A DNA stretch of 51,234 nucleotides, from the NCBI GenBank assembly GCA_964564785.1, contig CAZMCT010000012.1, positions 1 through 51,234 on the forward strand. Reading direction: 5' to 3'. Made by a program: the position numbers and the translations under genes. Positions 35,882 through 45,124 of the stretch are shown in pieces (the first letter of the stretch is position 1; each line of letters begins with the position of its first letter). Source of the stretch: CAZMCT01 sp964564785. GTDB taxonomy: Bacteria > Planctomycetota > Phycisphaerae > UBA1845 > Fen-1342. The notes beneath the pieces were generated by a model. It worked only from the letters and a program-made list of their open reading frames with translations. It did not search any database and had not been told where the DNA came from.

Positions 35882-38800
35882 CTAGTCGCCGCGGCCGTAC
35901 AAAACGTATACCTCGCCGGAATCCGTCCGGCTGTTGACATCGGCCACCATGGCGCTGACGCCGAAGTCGGCGCGGCCGTCGCCGTCGAGGTCGCCCAGCG
36001 GGGCCACGCCGCGCGAGTACACGTTGAACATGTATCCGTTCGAGCCCACGTCGTAGGCGTAGATCTTCACGCCGCCACCGACCTGGTCACCCGTTCGCCG
36101 GCCGACGAGCCGGGCACCCGGCAGGTCCACGGTTCCGATCCGTTGGTCGACCGGGATATTGCCCTTCAGGTTCGGGCCGCCGTAGACCAGGTAGACCGCG
36201 CCGCGATTATCCACCGCGCCGGGCGCGGCGAGCAGAATGTCCGCGTACCCGTCGCCGTCCACGTCGCCCGCACCGGCCACGTTCGCGCCCAGCAGTTCAC
36301 CCGCCGCGGCCGTGAAACGCACCGCGCGGCCCGCTTCGACCAGGTCGGGAATCGTCCAGCCATTGGCCGGGCTCTCAAGCGTCGGCGAGCCGAGGATCAC
36401 GACCACCTCGCCGCCGCCGCCCTCGCTGCCGACCACGACGTCGTCGATTCCGTCGCCGTCGAAATCGCCCACGCGATCGAACACCCGCGCGATCGGCGCC
36501 GCCGGCGACGTGCCCTTCAGCATGAAGCCCGTCAACCGCTCGGGGTCATTCAGGTCGCGGTGGAGATCGTCGAGGAGCATGTGACCTTCCCAACCGTTCG
36601 GGCGGCCGAACACGAAGTAGATCGCGCCGACCACGACCCCGGGATCCGCCGGGTCTTCGATGAACTCGGAACCGACGGCCACGTCCTGGACGCCGTCGCC
36701 GTTCACGTCGCCCACCGCCCGCACGTGCGACAGGCGGGCCGGCGTCGACTGCGCGGGGCCCACGATCTGGAACGTGTGGGCGATCAGGTTGCCGGCCAAC
36801 TCGGTCTGAGTGTCGTAGGGGTTGCACTCGGTGCCGGGGCGCGAGGTCTCGGTGTAGATGTCCTCGTACGTCTGCGGATAGCAGGGGTGCTGGTCGTAGC
36901 GGAACGCTTCCGGATTGTAGTTCCAGCGCCACGAGCCGACCGTCTGGATCAGGTACTGGTGCGGCGTGGGCATGCTGTAATCCAGCCGCTGCGGAAGCTG
37001 GGCATCCGGGTACGGCCAGCGCTGGCCCGGCTCAGCCCACAACTGGGCCGCGTTCCTGCCCTGCGGGTCGCGGAAGACCGTCCGCAGAATGTAGACCACC
37101 CCGGAGCCAACGCGATCCGACGGCATCTTCAAGGGCATGTTGATGTCGACCGCGAGGGCCGTGTGGTCCGGCGCGCTGATGTACAGGAACGTGCCGTCGT
37201 TGGACAGCGAACTGCCGAACCGGTCGTCGACCGACTGGCCGAGCACGCGGGCGCCGATCGACGTCGGCGGAATCCCCGTCTGTCCGACCACGTACGTCAG
37301 CGGCTCGCCGCCTGAGCTGATGTTCCCGTAGAAGCCCGTCCAGACCGCTGCCTGGCCGCCCATCGTCTGCCAGCTCGGGTTCTTCGAAAGCGACGTTCCG
37401 CACAGCGTCTCCCAGACGTACCACTCGTTGAGGTTGATGCAGCCGAACGCGTCCTCTTCACCTTCGAGGCACGGCCCCTCGTCGTTCGGCGGCAACTGAA
37501 CTTCGAACGCGCGGGGGTTCGCGAGCGGCGGGTTGGCCGCCGGCACCGTCCAGGCCTGATGGAAGCCGCCCGGCCCCATCGGGTCGTTCGTGCCGCCCAG
37601 CCACACGTCCCAGAACAGCTTGAACTTCCGGTAGGGCGTCTCGTTCGGGTTCTCGGCGATCCCGCCGCACGCCTCGCACCCTTCCTGGCACTCGCACGGG
37701 CAAGCCGGATTCGTCGGATCGTTCGGGTCGCACTTCTGCCCTTCACCCTCCGGGCATTCCGTGTCCTCGTCCCACACGTTGGGCACGCAATCCGAGCAGT
37801 AGATCTCGCCCGCCGCCGGCGGAATCTCCTCGATGCGCTTCAGATAGAGCTGGACGCCCGGCCGACCCATGCTGGTGAACATCTGCCCCACTTCGTGCAG
37901 GTCCAGAATACGGTCGCTCTTGCGCGTAATCTGGTTGCGGTTCACCAACAGGTCGTTCTGGCTCGAGACGATCACCATGCCGCCCCGCGTGAACTGCGCC
38001 GTTTCCTGGAGCCACTGCCCGCCGATCTCGGCGTCCATCTCCAGGAAACCCATGCCCCAGATCGTCGGTTCCAGCGCCAAGTGCTGCAACGGATACGTGT
38101 GAGCGAGTGTCACCGACTCCACCCGCGGGAAGCTGAACACCAGCTCCGGCTTTTCGTCGCCGTCCATGTCCGGCAGAACCGTGATGTCCGACAGCCCCTC
38201 CGTCCACGGCGTGTTCAATACGGCCCGCACCCCGCGGAACGCCACGCCCGGCACGCTCACCGTCGTCGCGTTCAGGTAGTTCACGCCGCTCAGCCGCCCG
38301 CCGCCGTAGATCAGGTAGGCTTCGCCCCAGCCCTGCCCGTTGAAGCCGACCAGGTTCGGCTTGCCAAAACGCGCCCCGACCAGCAGCTCCGGATGACCGT
38401 CGCCGTCCAGGTCGGGCACACTCGCCATCGCGCTGCCGGCCAGGTCGTTGAAATTGAAGCCCTGGAGGATCGCCCCCAGGTTCGAATAGTCGTTGGCGTC
38501 CGGGTCCAGCCGCCCCAGCTCGAACTCGCCCACCAGCCGGTTCGTCACCGACAGCCGCGCCAGCGCCCCGCCGCCGACCTCGATGTTCGGCGCATAGAAC
38601 GCCGTCGGCGGCTCGATCCCGTCGGACACGATCACGTAGTAAAAGTACGTACCCGCATCGACGGAGAGCGGCGCCGTGAACTCCCGCACCGCCGATCCCG
38701 CGTTGAACTCCGTCTCGCCCACCAGCACGCCGGCGTAGCCGTTGTTCGGAGTCGTGTCGGTATCGAGGTATACCCGCACCGTGTGCTTCGAATTGTCCTC

Positions 38801-39517
38801 CGTCTGGATCCGCACCGTCCAGAATGTCGGGTTGACCAGGTGGTCCCCTTCCGGGCTCACCCACGCCGCCTCCGGCGGAACCGCATCCACCGTCAACACC
38901 CCCGCCCCGTAATTCGTCACCCGCTCCCCCAGGCTCGTCTCGTACCGCACGCCCAGCAGGAACTTGCCCAGGCCGTCCGTCAGCAGGGGCTCCGTCGCGG
39001 CCGTGTCGAATGGCACCGTGTTCGTCCCGGCCGTGGCCGCGATCTGCGTCACGATCACCGGGTTGCCGTCCGGCTGACCGTCCGCATTCTCGTCGCGGGC
39101 CACCAGGAACTCCGTCTGCGTGACCATGCTCTTCGGGTCGGTGAGCTTGAACACCAGCTCGACGATCGTCCCCGGCCGCACCGCCTCGGGGTTCGTGGGC
39201 TCGTTGACCCGCAGGCTGACGGTGGCATCGCCGCCGTCGCCGCCTCCGTCGCCATCCCCGCCATCCCCGCCGTCCCCGTCTCCGTCCCCGTCACCGCCCC
39301 CGTTGACGCCGTTCGGGTCGATCACGGGCGGCGGGATCGGCCGTTCGTTCCCGCCCGAGTTGGGTTCGTCAGGTGTGACGATGTCGTTCGCGTCGTTGGG
39401 CTCCGGCTCCGGCTGCGGCACCTGCTGCTGTGGACAACCTCCCACCAAAATGATAACCATTAGCCCATACAGCGCGAGCGAGGCGATGGATACGCTCACG
39501 AGTGGTCGTGACAGCAT
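35882..39517 (-). CDS. Giant FG-GAP (integrin-like) repeat lipoprotein
   Basis: A 1211-residue surface protein. Lipobox ILVGGC (Cys28), then a Pro/Glu-rich and a Gly/Asp-rich low-complexity stretch (residues ~65-100, alternating GD and GGD). Calcium-binding FG-GAP repeats of the DxDxDGxxD type are at VPDLDGDGHPELLVGA, LPDMDGDEKPELVFSF, VGDVNGDGVQDVAVGS, VGDFDGDGIDDVVVGS, AGDVDGDGYADILLAA and LGDLDGDGRADFGVSA, which should form a beta-propeller. Between the second and third repeats lies a long insert with a Cys cluster (CPCECQEGCEACGG, around residue 605). It ends YVLYGRGD. GGAGGT before the ATG at 39517 supports the start. Probably an outer-surface adhesion or sensing protein; ligand unknown. 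Confidence 0.8.
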   Translation of the reverse strand: MLSRPLVSVSIASLALYGLMVIILVGGCPQQQVPQPEPEPNDANDIVTPDEPNSGGNERPIPPPVIDPNGVNGGGDGDGDGDGGDGGDGDGGGDGGDATVSLRVNEPTNPEAVRPGTIVELVFKLTDPKSMVTQTEFLVARDENADGQPDGNPVIVTQIAATAGTNTVPFDTAATEPLLTDGLGKFLLGVRYETSLGERVTNYGAGVLTVDAVPPEAAWVSPEGDHLVNPTFWTVRIQTEDNSKHTVRVYLDTDTTPNNGYAGVLVGETEFNAGSAVREFTAPLSVDAGTYFYYVIVSDGIEPPTAFYAPNIEVGGGALARLSVTNRLVGEFELGRLDPDANDYSNLGAILQGFNFNDLAGSAMASVPDLDGDGHPELLVGARFGKPNLVGFNGQGWGEAYLIYGGGRLSGVNYLNATTVSVPGVAFRGVRAVLNTPWTEGLSDITVLPDMDGDEKPELVFSFPRVESVTLAHTYPLQHLALEPTIWGMGFLEMDAEIGGQWLQETAQFTRGGMVIVSSQNDLLVNRNQITRKSDRILDLHEVGQMFTSMGRPGVQLYLKRIEEIPPAAGEIYCSDCVPNVWDEDTECPEGEGQKCDPNDPTNPACPCECQEGCEACGGIAENPNETPYRKFKLFWDVWLGGTNDPMGPGGFHQAWTVPAANPPLANPRAFEVQLPPNDEGPCLEGEEDAFGCINLNEWYVWETLCGTSLSKNPSWQTMGGQAAVWTGFYGNISSGGEPLTYVVGQTGIPPTSIGARVLGQSVDDRFGSSLSNDGTFLYISAPDHTALAVDINMPLKMPSDRVGSGVVYILRTVFRDPQGRNAAQLWAEPGQRWPYPDAQLPQRLDYSMPTPHQYLIQTVGSWRWNYNPEAFRYDQHPCYPQTYEDIYTETSRPGTECNPYDTQTELAGNLIAHTFQIVGPAQSTPARLSHVRAVGDVNGDGVQDVAVGSEFIEDPADPGVVVGAIYFVFGRPNGWEGHMLLDDLHRDLNDPERLTGFMLKGTSPAAPIARVFDRVGDFDGDGIDDVVVGSEGGGGEVVVILGSPTLESPANGWTIPDLVEAGRAVRFTAAAGELLGANVAGAGDVDGDGYADILLAAPGAVDNRGAVYLVYGGPNLKGNIPVDQRIGTVDLPGARLVGRRTGDQVGGGVKIYAYDVGSNGYMFNVYSRGVAPLGDLDGDGRADFGVSAMVADVNSRTDSGEVYVLYGRGD

Positions 39518-39614
39518 GACCCGGTACCTCCAACGGCGGTGAGAGAAACTTCGGATAACCGGAGTGCGACCGCGCAGCACGGACTATCCGCCTCAAAGGC
39601 GTGGTCGCCTGTTG

Positions 39615-39643
39615 AATCTATCGACTTGTAAGTGACCCGTCAA
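39615..39643 (-). promoter_or_regulatory. Candidate promoter of the FG-GAP lipoprotein gene
   Basis: Minus strand: TTGACG (39643-39638, 5/6), exactly 17 bases, TAGATT (39620-39615, 4/6). The start would be about 90 bases before the ATG at 39517. The surrounding AT-rich patch stands out in this high-GC sequence. Confidence 0.45.
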
Positions 39644-39808
39644 TGTTAACCGCCCCCCGGCCGTGCGCGCGGCGCTGCACGAACGTCCGATTCGCAACAT
39701 GAGCACAAACCGAACCTTGCACGCGACGACCGCGGGCGGCCGACCGCAACCGCCGGCGCGTCCGATACGCCGCCGCCGGCCGTCCGAGAAAGGCACCCGG
39801 AACTCATC

Positions 39809-41095
39809 ATGAGCACGATTGTACCGCTGCCTGCCGTCCGCTACAGCACCCGAAAACCGGACGAACTTTCGCGACTGCTCGCCCCGCCTTATGACGTCCT
39901 TGACGAGGCCGGCCGGCGCGAGCTGCTGGGCCGCCACCCCCGCAATTTCGTGGCGGTCGACCTGCCGCATATGCCGCCGAAGTCGGCCGGCCCCCCCGCG
40001 GCTTACGAGTCGTCCGCCCGGATGATCGACGAGTGGCTGCGCGACGGCACGCTGGTCCGCGACCGGCAGCCCGCCCTGTACGTCTACCACCAGGTTTACC
40101 GCCACGCGGGCACGGACTATCTCCGCAAGATGTTCTTCGCCCGCCTGCGGCTCGAACCGTTCGGCGCGGGCAGCATCTTCCCGCATGAACGCACGTTCGG
40201 CGGTCCGAAAGAGGACCGGCTGGCGCTGACCAAGGCCACGCGTGCCAACCTCAGCCCCATCTTCGGGCTGTACCAGGACGCCCACAACGTCGTGGCCCGG
40301 CGACTCGAGCGGGAACTGCCCCGCGAGCCCCTCCAGTCCGCGACGTTCGACGGCGTCGAGAATCGGCTGTGGGCCGTGACCGACGCGGCCACCATCGCCG
40401 AAGTGCAGCAGCTCATGGCCGACAAGCCGACGTACATCGCCGACGGCCACCACCGCTGCGGCACGGCCATGCTCTACCGCGACTGGCTCATCGCTCAGCA
40501 GGGCCCGCTACCGCCCGAACACCCGGCGAACTACGTCCTGTGCGTGTTCTGCGCGATGGAGGACCCCGGCCTGCTCATCCTTCCCACGCACCGCGTCCTG
40601 CCAGGCGTCGACGTGCCGCTCGAGCTTTGTACCGCGGATTCAAAGCTCGAGCTGACGCCGCTCGACGCCGCCGACCCTACCGCGGTCCTCAAGGCCCTGG
40701 CCGCCCACGGCCCGCAGGCGGTGGGCCTGTACGCGGGGGTGACCGGCAAGTATTTCGCACTCCGCCCGCGTCACGCCGACCTCCTCGACCCGCTCGAGCC
40801 CGACCACACGTTGCCGTGGCGGCGGCTCGGCCTCGCGTTCCTGCACGCGTACGTCCTCGACCGCGTCGTGCAGCCGCAGCTCACGGCCGGCAAGCCACCG
40901 GAAATCCACTACGTCAAGTCCGACGACGAGGCGGTGCGCGAGGCCCAGGCAACCCGCGGCACCGCGTTCCTCATGCAGCCCACGACGATGGAGGAGCTCC
41001 GCGCGGTTTGCAGCGCCGGCGACCTCATGCCGCAGAAGAGCACGTACTTCTTCCCCAAGCTCGCCAGCGGCCTGGTCATCAATCCGCTCACCTGA
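39809..41095 (+). CDS. DUF1015 family protein
   Basis: A 428-residue cytoplasmic protein that matches DUF1015 (a domain annotated in some genomes as SerB-cluster or chorismate-like without proof). Landmarks: the opening RYSTRKPDELSRLLAPPYDVL, FVAVDLPHMP, LYVYHQVYRHAGTDYLRKMFFARLRLE, IFPHERTFGGPKEDRL, then MADKPTYIADGHHRCGTAM, with a conserved ADGHHR motif likely at the active centre, and MQPTTMEELRAVCSAGDLMPQKSTYFFPKL at the end. The biochemical function is not established. It stands alone, divergent from the lipoprotein gene and convergent with purB. Confidence 0.88.
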   Translation: MSTIVPLPAVRYSTRKPDELSRLLAPPYDVLDEAGRRELLGRHPRNFVAVDLPHMPPKSAGPPAAYESSARMIDEWLRDGTLVRDRQPALYVYHQVYRHAGTDYLRKMFFARLRLEPFGAGSIFPHERTFGGPKEDRLALTKATRANLSPIFGLYQDAHNVVARRLERELPREPLQSATFDGVENRLWAVTDAATIAEVQQLMADKPTYIADGHHRCGTAMLYRDWLIAQQGPLPPEHPANYVLCVFCAMEDPGLLILPTHRVLPGVDVPLELCTADSKLELTPLDAADPTAVLKALAAHGPQAVGLYAGVTGKYFALRPRHADLLDPLEPDHTLPWRRLGLAFLHAYVLDRVVQPQLTAGKPPEIHYVKSDDEAVREAQATRGTAFLMQPTTMEELRAVCSAGDLMPQKSTYFFPKLASGLVINPLT

Positions 41096-41162
41096 GCGCC
41101 TCACGCGAGCGCGGCGGGGCACAGCACCGGCACGCCGCGCTCGCCGCACCGCTCGACCGGCT

Positions 41163-42656
41163 CTACACGCGCACTTCCCCGCCCCCGACCGCCCGCCGCC
41201 CCCATTTTCGCAGCCCCGGCCACACCACCGTTCGCAGAAACGCACGCGTCTGCCGCGGCGCCAGCCCCACGTAGCGCCGCGGCTCCAGCACCCGCGCCCA
41301 GCGCACCGCCGCCAGCGCCGGGTCGGCCCGCAGCCGCGCGATCAGGTCGTTCGGCCGCCCATGCCGTTTCACCTGCTCACCCGCGGCCTGCGCGTGCCGG
41401 CGGATTCGCTCGTGCAGCGCCTGCCGATCGCCGCCGCGGCGGGCGGCCTCGAGCAGGATGTCCTCGCTCGCGATGAACGGCAGCTCGGCCTCCACGTGCG
41501 CCCGGATTGTCTCCGGGTACACCACCAACCCGTCGAAGATGCTGTGCAGCAGCACACACACGGCGTCGGCCGCGAGGAAGGCCTCGGGGACGATCAGCCG
41601 CTTGTGGCTCGAATCGTCGAGCGTGCGCTCGAACATCTGCGCCGCGTATGTCAGCAGCGGCGCCGTCGCCACGCTCACCAAGTAGCGTCCCAGGCCCGTC
41701 GCCCGCTCGCAGCGCATCGGATTCCGTTTGTACGGCATCGCCGAACTGCCGACTTGCCCGCGCTCGAACGGCTCCTCGACTTCCTTCTGCATCGCCAGCA
41801 GCCGCAGATCGTTGCAGATCCGCTGCACACTGGCCCCCAGCGAAGCCAGCGCCGCCAGCACGTCCGCGTCGACCTTCCGCGAGTACGTCTGCCCCGTCAC
41901 CGGGTAGACCGCGTCGAACCCCAGCTTCCGCGCGAACCGCTCCTCCAGCCGCGCCACTTGCGCCGCGCTGCCCAGCAGCTTGAGATACGATGCCTGCGTA
42001 CCCGTCGCCCCCCGCAGCCCCCGGCAGCGGATCAGCCCCCGGACACGCTCAAGGTTCTCCAGGTCCTGCCAAAGGTCCGCCAGCCACAACGCTCCGCGCT
42101 TGCCCACCGTCGTGAGCTGCGCCGGTTGCAGGTGCGTGAAGCCCAGCGTCGGCAGCTCCGCATATCGCTCGCAGTATTCCGCGAGCGGCCGCACGGCCGC
42201 CACCAGCCGCCCGAACACCAGCTCCAGCGCCGCCCGCATGATCAGCAGGTCCGCATTGTCCACCACGTCCATGCTCGTCGCGCCCAGGTGCAGAATGCCG
42301 CGGGCCGCGGGGGCCGCGTCGCCGAACGCGTGAATGTGCGCCATCACGTCGTGCCGCGTCTGGCGCTCGTAACGCTCGGCGGCCGCGAAGTCGATCTGCT
42401 CCACCGCCCGCCGCAGCGCCCGCACCTGTGCCGCGCTTACCGGCAGCCCCAGCGCGTGCTCGGCCTCCGCCAGCGCCACCCAGATCCGCCGCCAGGTCAC
42501 GATCCGCGTGCGCGGGCTCAGCAACCGCAGCATTTCCGGCGAGGCGTAGCGGCTCGCCAGCGCGTGCTCGTACGTGTCGTACCCGTCCGCCGGTTCCGGC
42601 TTCGCCCCCGGCGGCGCCGTCTGGGTCGGTTTCGGGTTGCGGGACGCCCGGCCCAT
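41163..42656 (-). CDS. purB: Adenylosuccinate lyase
   Basis: Catalyses two fumarate-releasing steps of purine synthesis (SAICAR to AICAR and adenylosuccinate to AMP). A 497-residue protein with an N-terminal extension of ~30 residues before SRYASPEMLRLL. The superfamily signature GSSAMPYKRNPMRCE is complete, with the catalytic Ser in its loop; the His pair is in RHDVMAHIHAF and THLQPAQLTTVG. ILHLGATSMDVVDNADL is also typical. The start ATG follows the stop of the PLP-enzyme gene by a single base (TGACATG), so the two are translationally coupled. A tail of ~40 basic residues extends past the usual end. Confidence 0.93.
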   Translation of the reverse strand: MGRASRNPKPTQTAPPGAKPEPADGYDTYEHALASRYASPEMLRLLSPRTRIVTWRRIWVALAEAEHALGLPVSAAQVRALRRAVEQIDFAAAERYERQTRHDVMAHIHAFGDAAPAARGILHLGATSMDVVDNADLLIMRAALELVFGRLVAAVRPLAEYCERYAELPTLGFTHLQPAQLTTVGKRGALWLADLWQDLENLERVRGLIRCRGLRGATGTQASYLKLLGSAAQVARLEERFARKLGFDAVYPVTGQTYSRKVDADVLAALASLGASVQRICNDLRLLAMQKEVEEPFERGQVGSSAMPYKRNPMRCERATGLGRYLVSVATAPLLTYAAQMFERTLDDSSHKRLIVPEAFLAADAVCVLLHSIFDGLVVYPETIRAHVEAELPFIASEDILLEAARRGGDRQALHERIRRHAQAAGEQVKRHGRPNDLIARLRADPALAAVRWARVLEPRRYVGLAPRQTRAFLRTVVWPGLRKWGRRAVGGGEVRV

Positions 42657-42657
42657 G

Positions 42658-43860
42658 TCAGCCCTCCAGCGCCTGGCGGATGTCCGCCAGGAGGTCGTCC
42701 GTGGATTCGAGCCCGACGTGAAGCCGGATGAGCCATTCCGGCCCGCCCGGCTCGGCGTGAAACAGCGTCGCCGTCCGACCGGCCAGGACCAGGCTTTCGT
42801 AGCCGCCCCAACTGCACCCGATGCGCACGACTTTCAGCCGGTTTACGAAGCGATGCACGGCCCCGCGACTCTGGTCGTGCAGGGCGAAGCTCAGCAGGCC
42901 GCTGAAGCCCCGCATCTGCCGCCGGGCCAGATCGTGGTTGGGGTGGCTCTCGAGCCCCGGGTAGTACACGCGTCGCACGGCCGGGTGGCCGGCCAGCAGC
43001 CGCGCGACCGCCAGCCCGCTCCGCTGGTGTTGCTCCATCCGCAGCGCCAGCGTCCGCAAGCCGCGCAGCAGCAGCCAGGCCGCAAACGGATCGGCCGACG
43101 CGCCCAGCAGCTCTGCTTCGCCGAGAACGCGCCGCCGCAGCCCCTCGTCGCGCCCCACGACCACGCCCCCCAGCACGTCGCTGTGCCCCCCGATGTACTT
43201 CGTCGCGCTGTGCACCACCAGGTCCACGCCCAGCGCCAGCGGGTTCTGGAAATACGGCGACGCCCACGAATTGTCGAATACCGTCACGATCCCCCGCCGC
43301 CGCGCCGCCTCCGCCAGCCGCTCCACGTCCAGCACCTCGAACCGCCCCGACGTCGGGCTCTCCAGGTACATCAGCCGCGTTTGCGGCCGTGCCGCATCCA
43401 GCAGCGCCGCCGCGTCCGTACCCGGCACGAACGTCGTGCTCACGCCGAACCTCTGGATGTACTCCGCGAGGTACTTGCGCGTCGGACCATAGCAGCCCGC
43501 CACCGCCACCACGTGCGCCCCCGCCGCCAGCGGCACGTTGATCGCGGCCGTGATCGCCCCCATCCCCGACGCGAAACAGCGGGCCCACGTCCCACGCTCC
43601 AGCGCCGCCAGCTTCGCCTCCAGCACGGCCGTGGTCGGGTTGCTGCGCCGCGTGTAGTCGTACCGCGGCGCGTCAAACTGCTCGCGGGCCTCGAACGCCG
43701 CCTGGTCGGGATACACGAACGTCGACGTCTGATAAATCGGCACCGCGGCCGCACCGCAGTGTGCCAGCCGCTGCTCGCCGTGGTGCGCACACAGCGTCTC
43801 GAATTCCGCCTCCCGATTGTCTCCGGTACTGTCCTGCCGCGTCGTACTCAACCGCCGCAC
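42658..43860 (-). CDS. Cystathionine gamma-synthase/lyase family PLP enzyme
   Basis: A 400-residue Cys/Met-metabolism PLP enzyme. The cofactor Lys is Lys221 in HSATKYIGGHSDVLGG; the phosphate-binding YDYTRRSNPT, the ring-stacking Tyr in AGCYGPTRKYL, and FDNSWASPYFQNPL (Asp contacts the pyridine nitrogen) are all visible. The C-terminal SWGGYESL and RLHVGLESTDDLLADI are usual. Sequence reading cannot separate cystathionine gamma-synthase, cystathionine gamma- or beta-lyase and O-acylhomoserine sulfhydrylase. Tyr in CYGPT and the Trp in SWASPYFQNPL recall the MetC-like beta-lyase subgroup. It lies directly upstream of purB and is coupled to it, an uncommon pairing. Confidence 0.85.
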   Translation of the reverse strand: MRRLSTTRQDSTGDNREAEFETLCAHHGEQRLAHCGAAAVPIYQTSTFVYPDQAAFEAREQFDAPRYDYTRRSNPTTAVLEAKLAALERGTWARCFASGMGAITAAINVPLAAGAHVVAVAGCYGPTRKYLAEYIQRFGVSTTFVPGTDAAALLDAARPQTRLMYLESPTSGRFEVLDVERLAEAARRRGIVTVFDNSWASPYFQNPLALGVDLVVHSATKYIGGHSDVLGGVVVGRDEGLRRRVLGEAELLGASADPFAAWLLLRGLRTLALRMEQHQRSGLAVARLLAGHPAVRRVYYPGLESHPNHDLARRQMRGFSGLLSFALHDQSRGAVHRFVNRLKVVRIGCSWGGYESLVLAGRTATLFHAEPGGPEWLIRLHVGLESTDDLLADIRQALEG

Positions 43861-44032
43861 CTCCGCCGGCCGCGCGCGCCGGCCGTCCGCGGAGATTCCC
43901 GGTTTCGACGCTGCCGGTCAAGCGGGCATCCAATCCCATCCGGCAGAGCTCAGCGAGCCGCCGGCTTGCGGATGCGGGGCCGCGCGGGTTGGACGTCCCG
44001 CCCGACGATCAGCCCGTCCCGCAGGACACTGA

Positions 44033-45124
44033 CCGCATCCCGTCGCGCCGGACGCGGACCCCATCCCGCCGCGGCCGGTCGAGCGGTACGTCTGCGACCC
44101 CTACGGCCGGACGGTGATCGAGCGCTGGAACGCGGGGACGCAGGCGTGGGTGCGCGTGGACGAGTCGTATTATGGGAACCCGTTCATCTGGACCGCTCAG
44201 CGGTATGATGCGGGTGTGAAGCTGTACTCGCTGTACGCCCGGACGTACTCGCCGGAGCTGGGCCGCTGGCTCCAGCGCGACCCGCTGGGGTACGTGGACG
44301 GCGTCAACCTGTACGAGTACGTGGCGTCGCGGCCAACGGTGCTGGTGGATCCGCTGGGGCTGATGTGGATTCGCCGTCCGGATGGTGACGGGGCGGGCGG
44401 CGGGGGCGACGGCGGTTTCGTCGGTCCGCCGGACCCCGAGGGACCGGAGGGCGACAATCCGTGCGGCGAACCGAACGGTGGCGTAGGCGAGGGACCTGAT
44501 GGCCCGATGGGCCCGCCCGCGCCACCCGTGCCGCCGCCGCTGCCGCCGGGGATGACGCCGGAAGATCTGAGGAACAGGTATCCGGACCTCTATCGGCAGT
44601 GGGAGCGGTACCAGAACGACCCCCCATCGCCGAACTGGGGCGCAGAGTGGGTCGCCGAGCTCATTCGCCGGATGATCGCGGAGATGAACGGTCAGGATTG
44701 GGGCTCGAATGACGTACCGCTTTCAGACGACCCGGTCCACGCCTGGGTGCGTGAGAACATCTGGAAGTGGGTCCACAGTCAGGAAGGCCTCGCCGGCATG
44801 TCCGATGCCCAGATGTACGGGGAGGCAATTGGGGCGTCAGTCGTCATCGGGTTTGGTGGATACTATGGCGTGACATATGGGATCGCCGCGGCCCAAGGAA
44901 CGGCGGGCACTGCCTCAATGGGCTACAACGGAGCTTCCTTCGTGATCCGCGGAAGCCAATCGGGCATGTGGATGATCCACAGTGCCGGGAGGGTAGGTCC
45001 AGCCTACCTCGCGCCGTCCCACTACATCACCTTGCCCGTTCGTTTTGTGCAGACCCTCGCGAACCCCGCCGGAAGCGGCAACTGCCTCTCTGGAATGTGC
45101 TCGTCCTTTCTGGGGGCATTCTGA
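44033..45124 (+). CDS. Orphan RHS core end with variable toxin-like tip, 5' truncated
   Basis: The frame is open from 44033 (stop at 44030) and starts inside an RHS-associated core: ERYVCDPYGRTVIERW, YDAGVKLYSLYARTYSPELGRWLQRDPLGY and the autocleavage motif PTVLVDPLGL (PxxxxDPxGL). No ATG or ribosome site exists upstream; a GTG at 44114 lies mid-domain. After DPLGL comes a ~250-residue variable tip: a Gly/Pro-rich linker (GEGPDGPMGPPAPPVPPP), a helical part (PEDLRNRYPDLYRQWERYQ), a hydrophobic segment (GASVVIGFGGYYGVTYGIAAA) and a C-terminus with HYITLPVRF and GNCLSGMC. I do not recognise a toxin family. The stop overlaps the next ATG (TGATG). GC drops in the tip, as expected for an acquired cassette. 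Confidence 0.8.
   Translation, partial: PHPVAPDADPIPPRPVERYVCDPYGRTVIERWNAGTQAWVRVDESYYGNPFIWTAQRYDAGVKLYSLYARTYSPELGRWLQRDPLGYVDGVNLYEYVASRPTVLVDPLGLMWIRRPDGDGAGGGGDGGFVGPPDPEGPEGDNPCGEPNGGVGEGPDGPMGPPAPPVPPPLPPGMTPEDLRNRYPDLYRQWERYQNDPPSPNWGAEWVAELIRRMIAEMNGQDWGSNDVPLSDDPVHAWVRENIWKWVHSQEGLAGMSDAQMYGEAIGASVVIGFGGYYGVTYGIAAAQGTAGTASMGYNGASFVIRGSQSGMWMIHSAGRVGPAYLAPSHYITLPVRFVQTLANPAGSGNCLSGMCSSFLGAF
44056..44301 (+). repeat. RHS core direct repeat, copy 1
   Basis: A 246-base segment nearly identical to 45881-46138, from GGACCC(C/G)ATCCCGCC to CTGGGGTACGTGGACGG, in the same orientation and 1.83 kb apart. The second copy is 12 bases longer owing to a Gly-rich insertion. Confidence 0.85.

Noticed and set aside
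37559..39463. 634-codon plus-strand frame opposite the FG-GAP gene
   Set aside because: His/Arg/Val-rich antisense of Asp-rich repeats, a known artefact of high-GC coding DNA.
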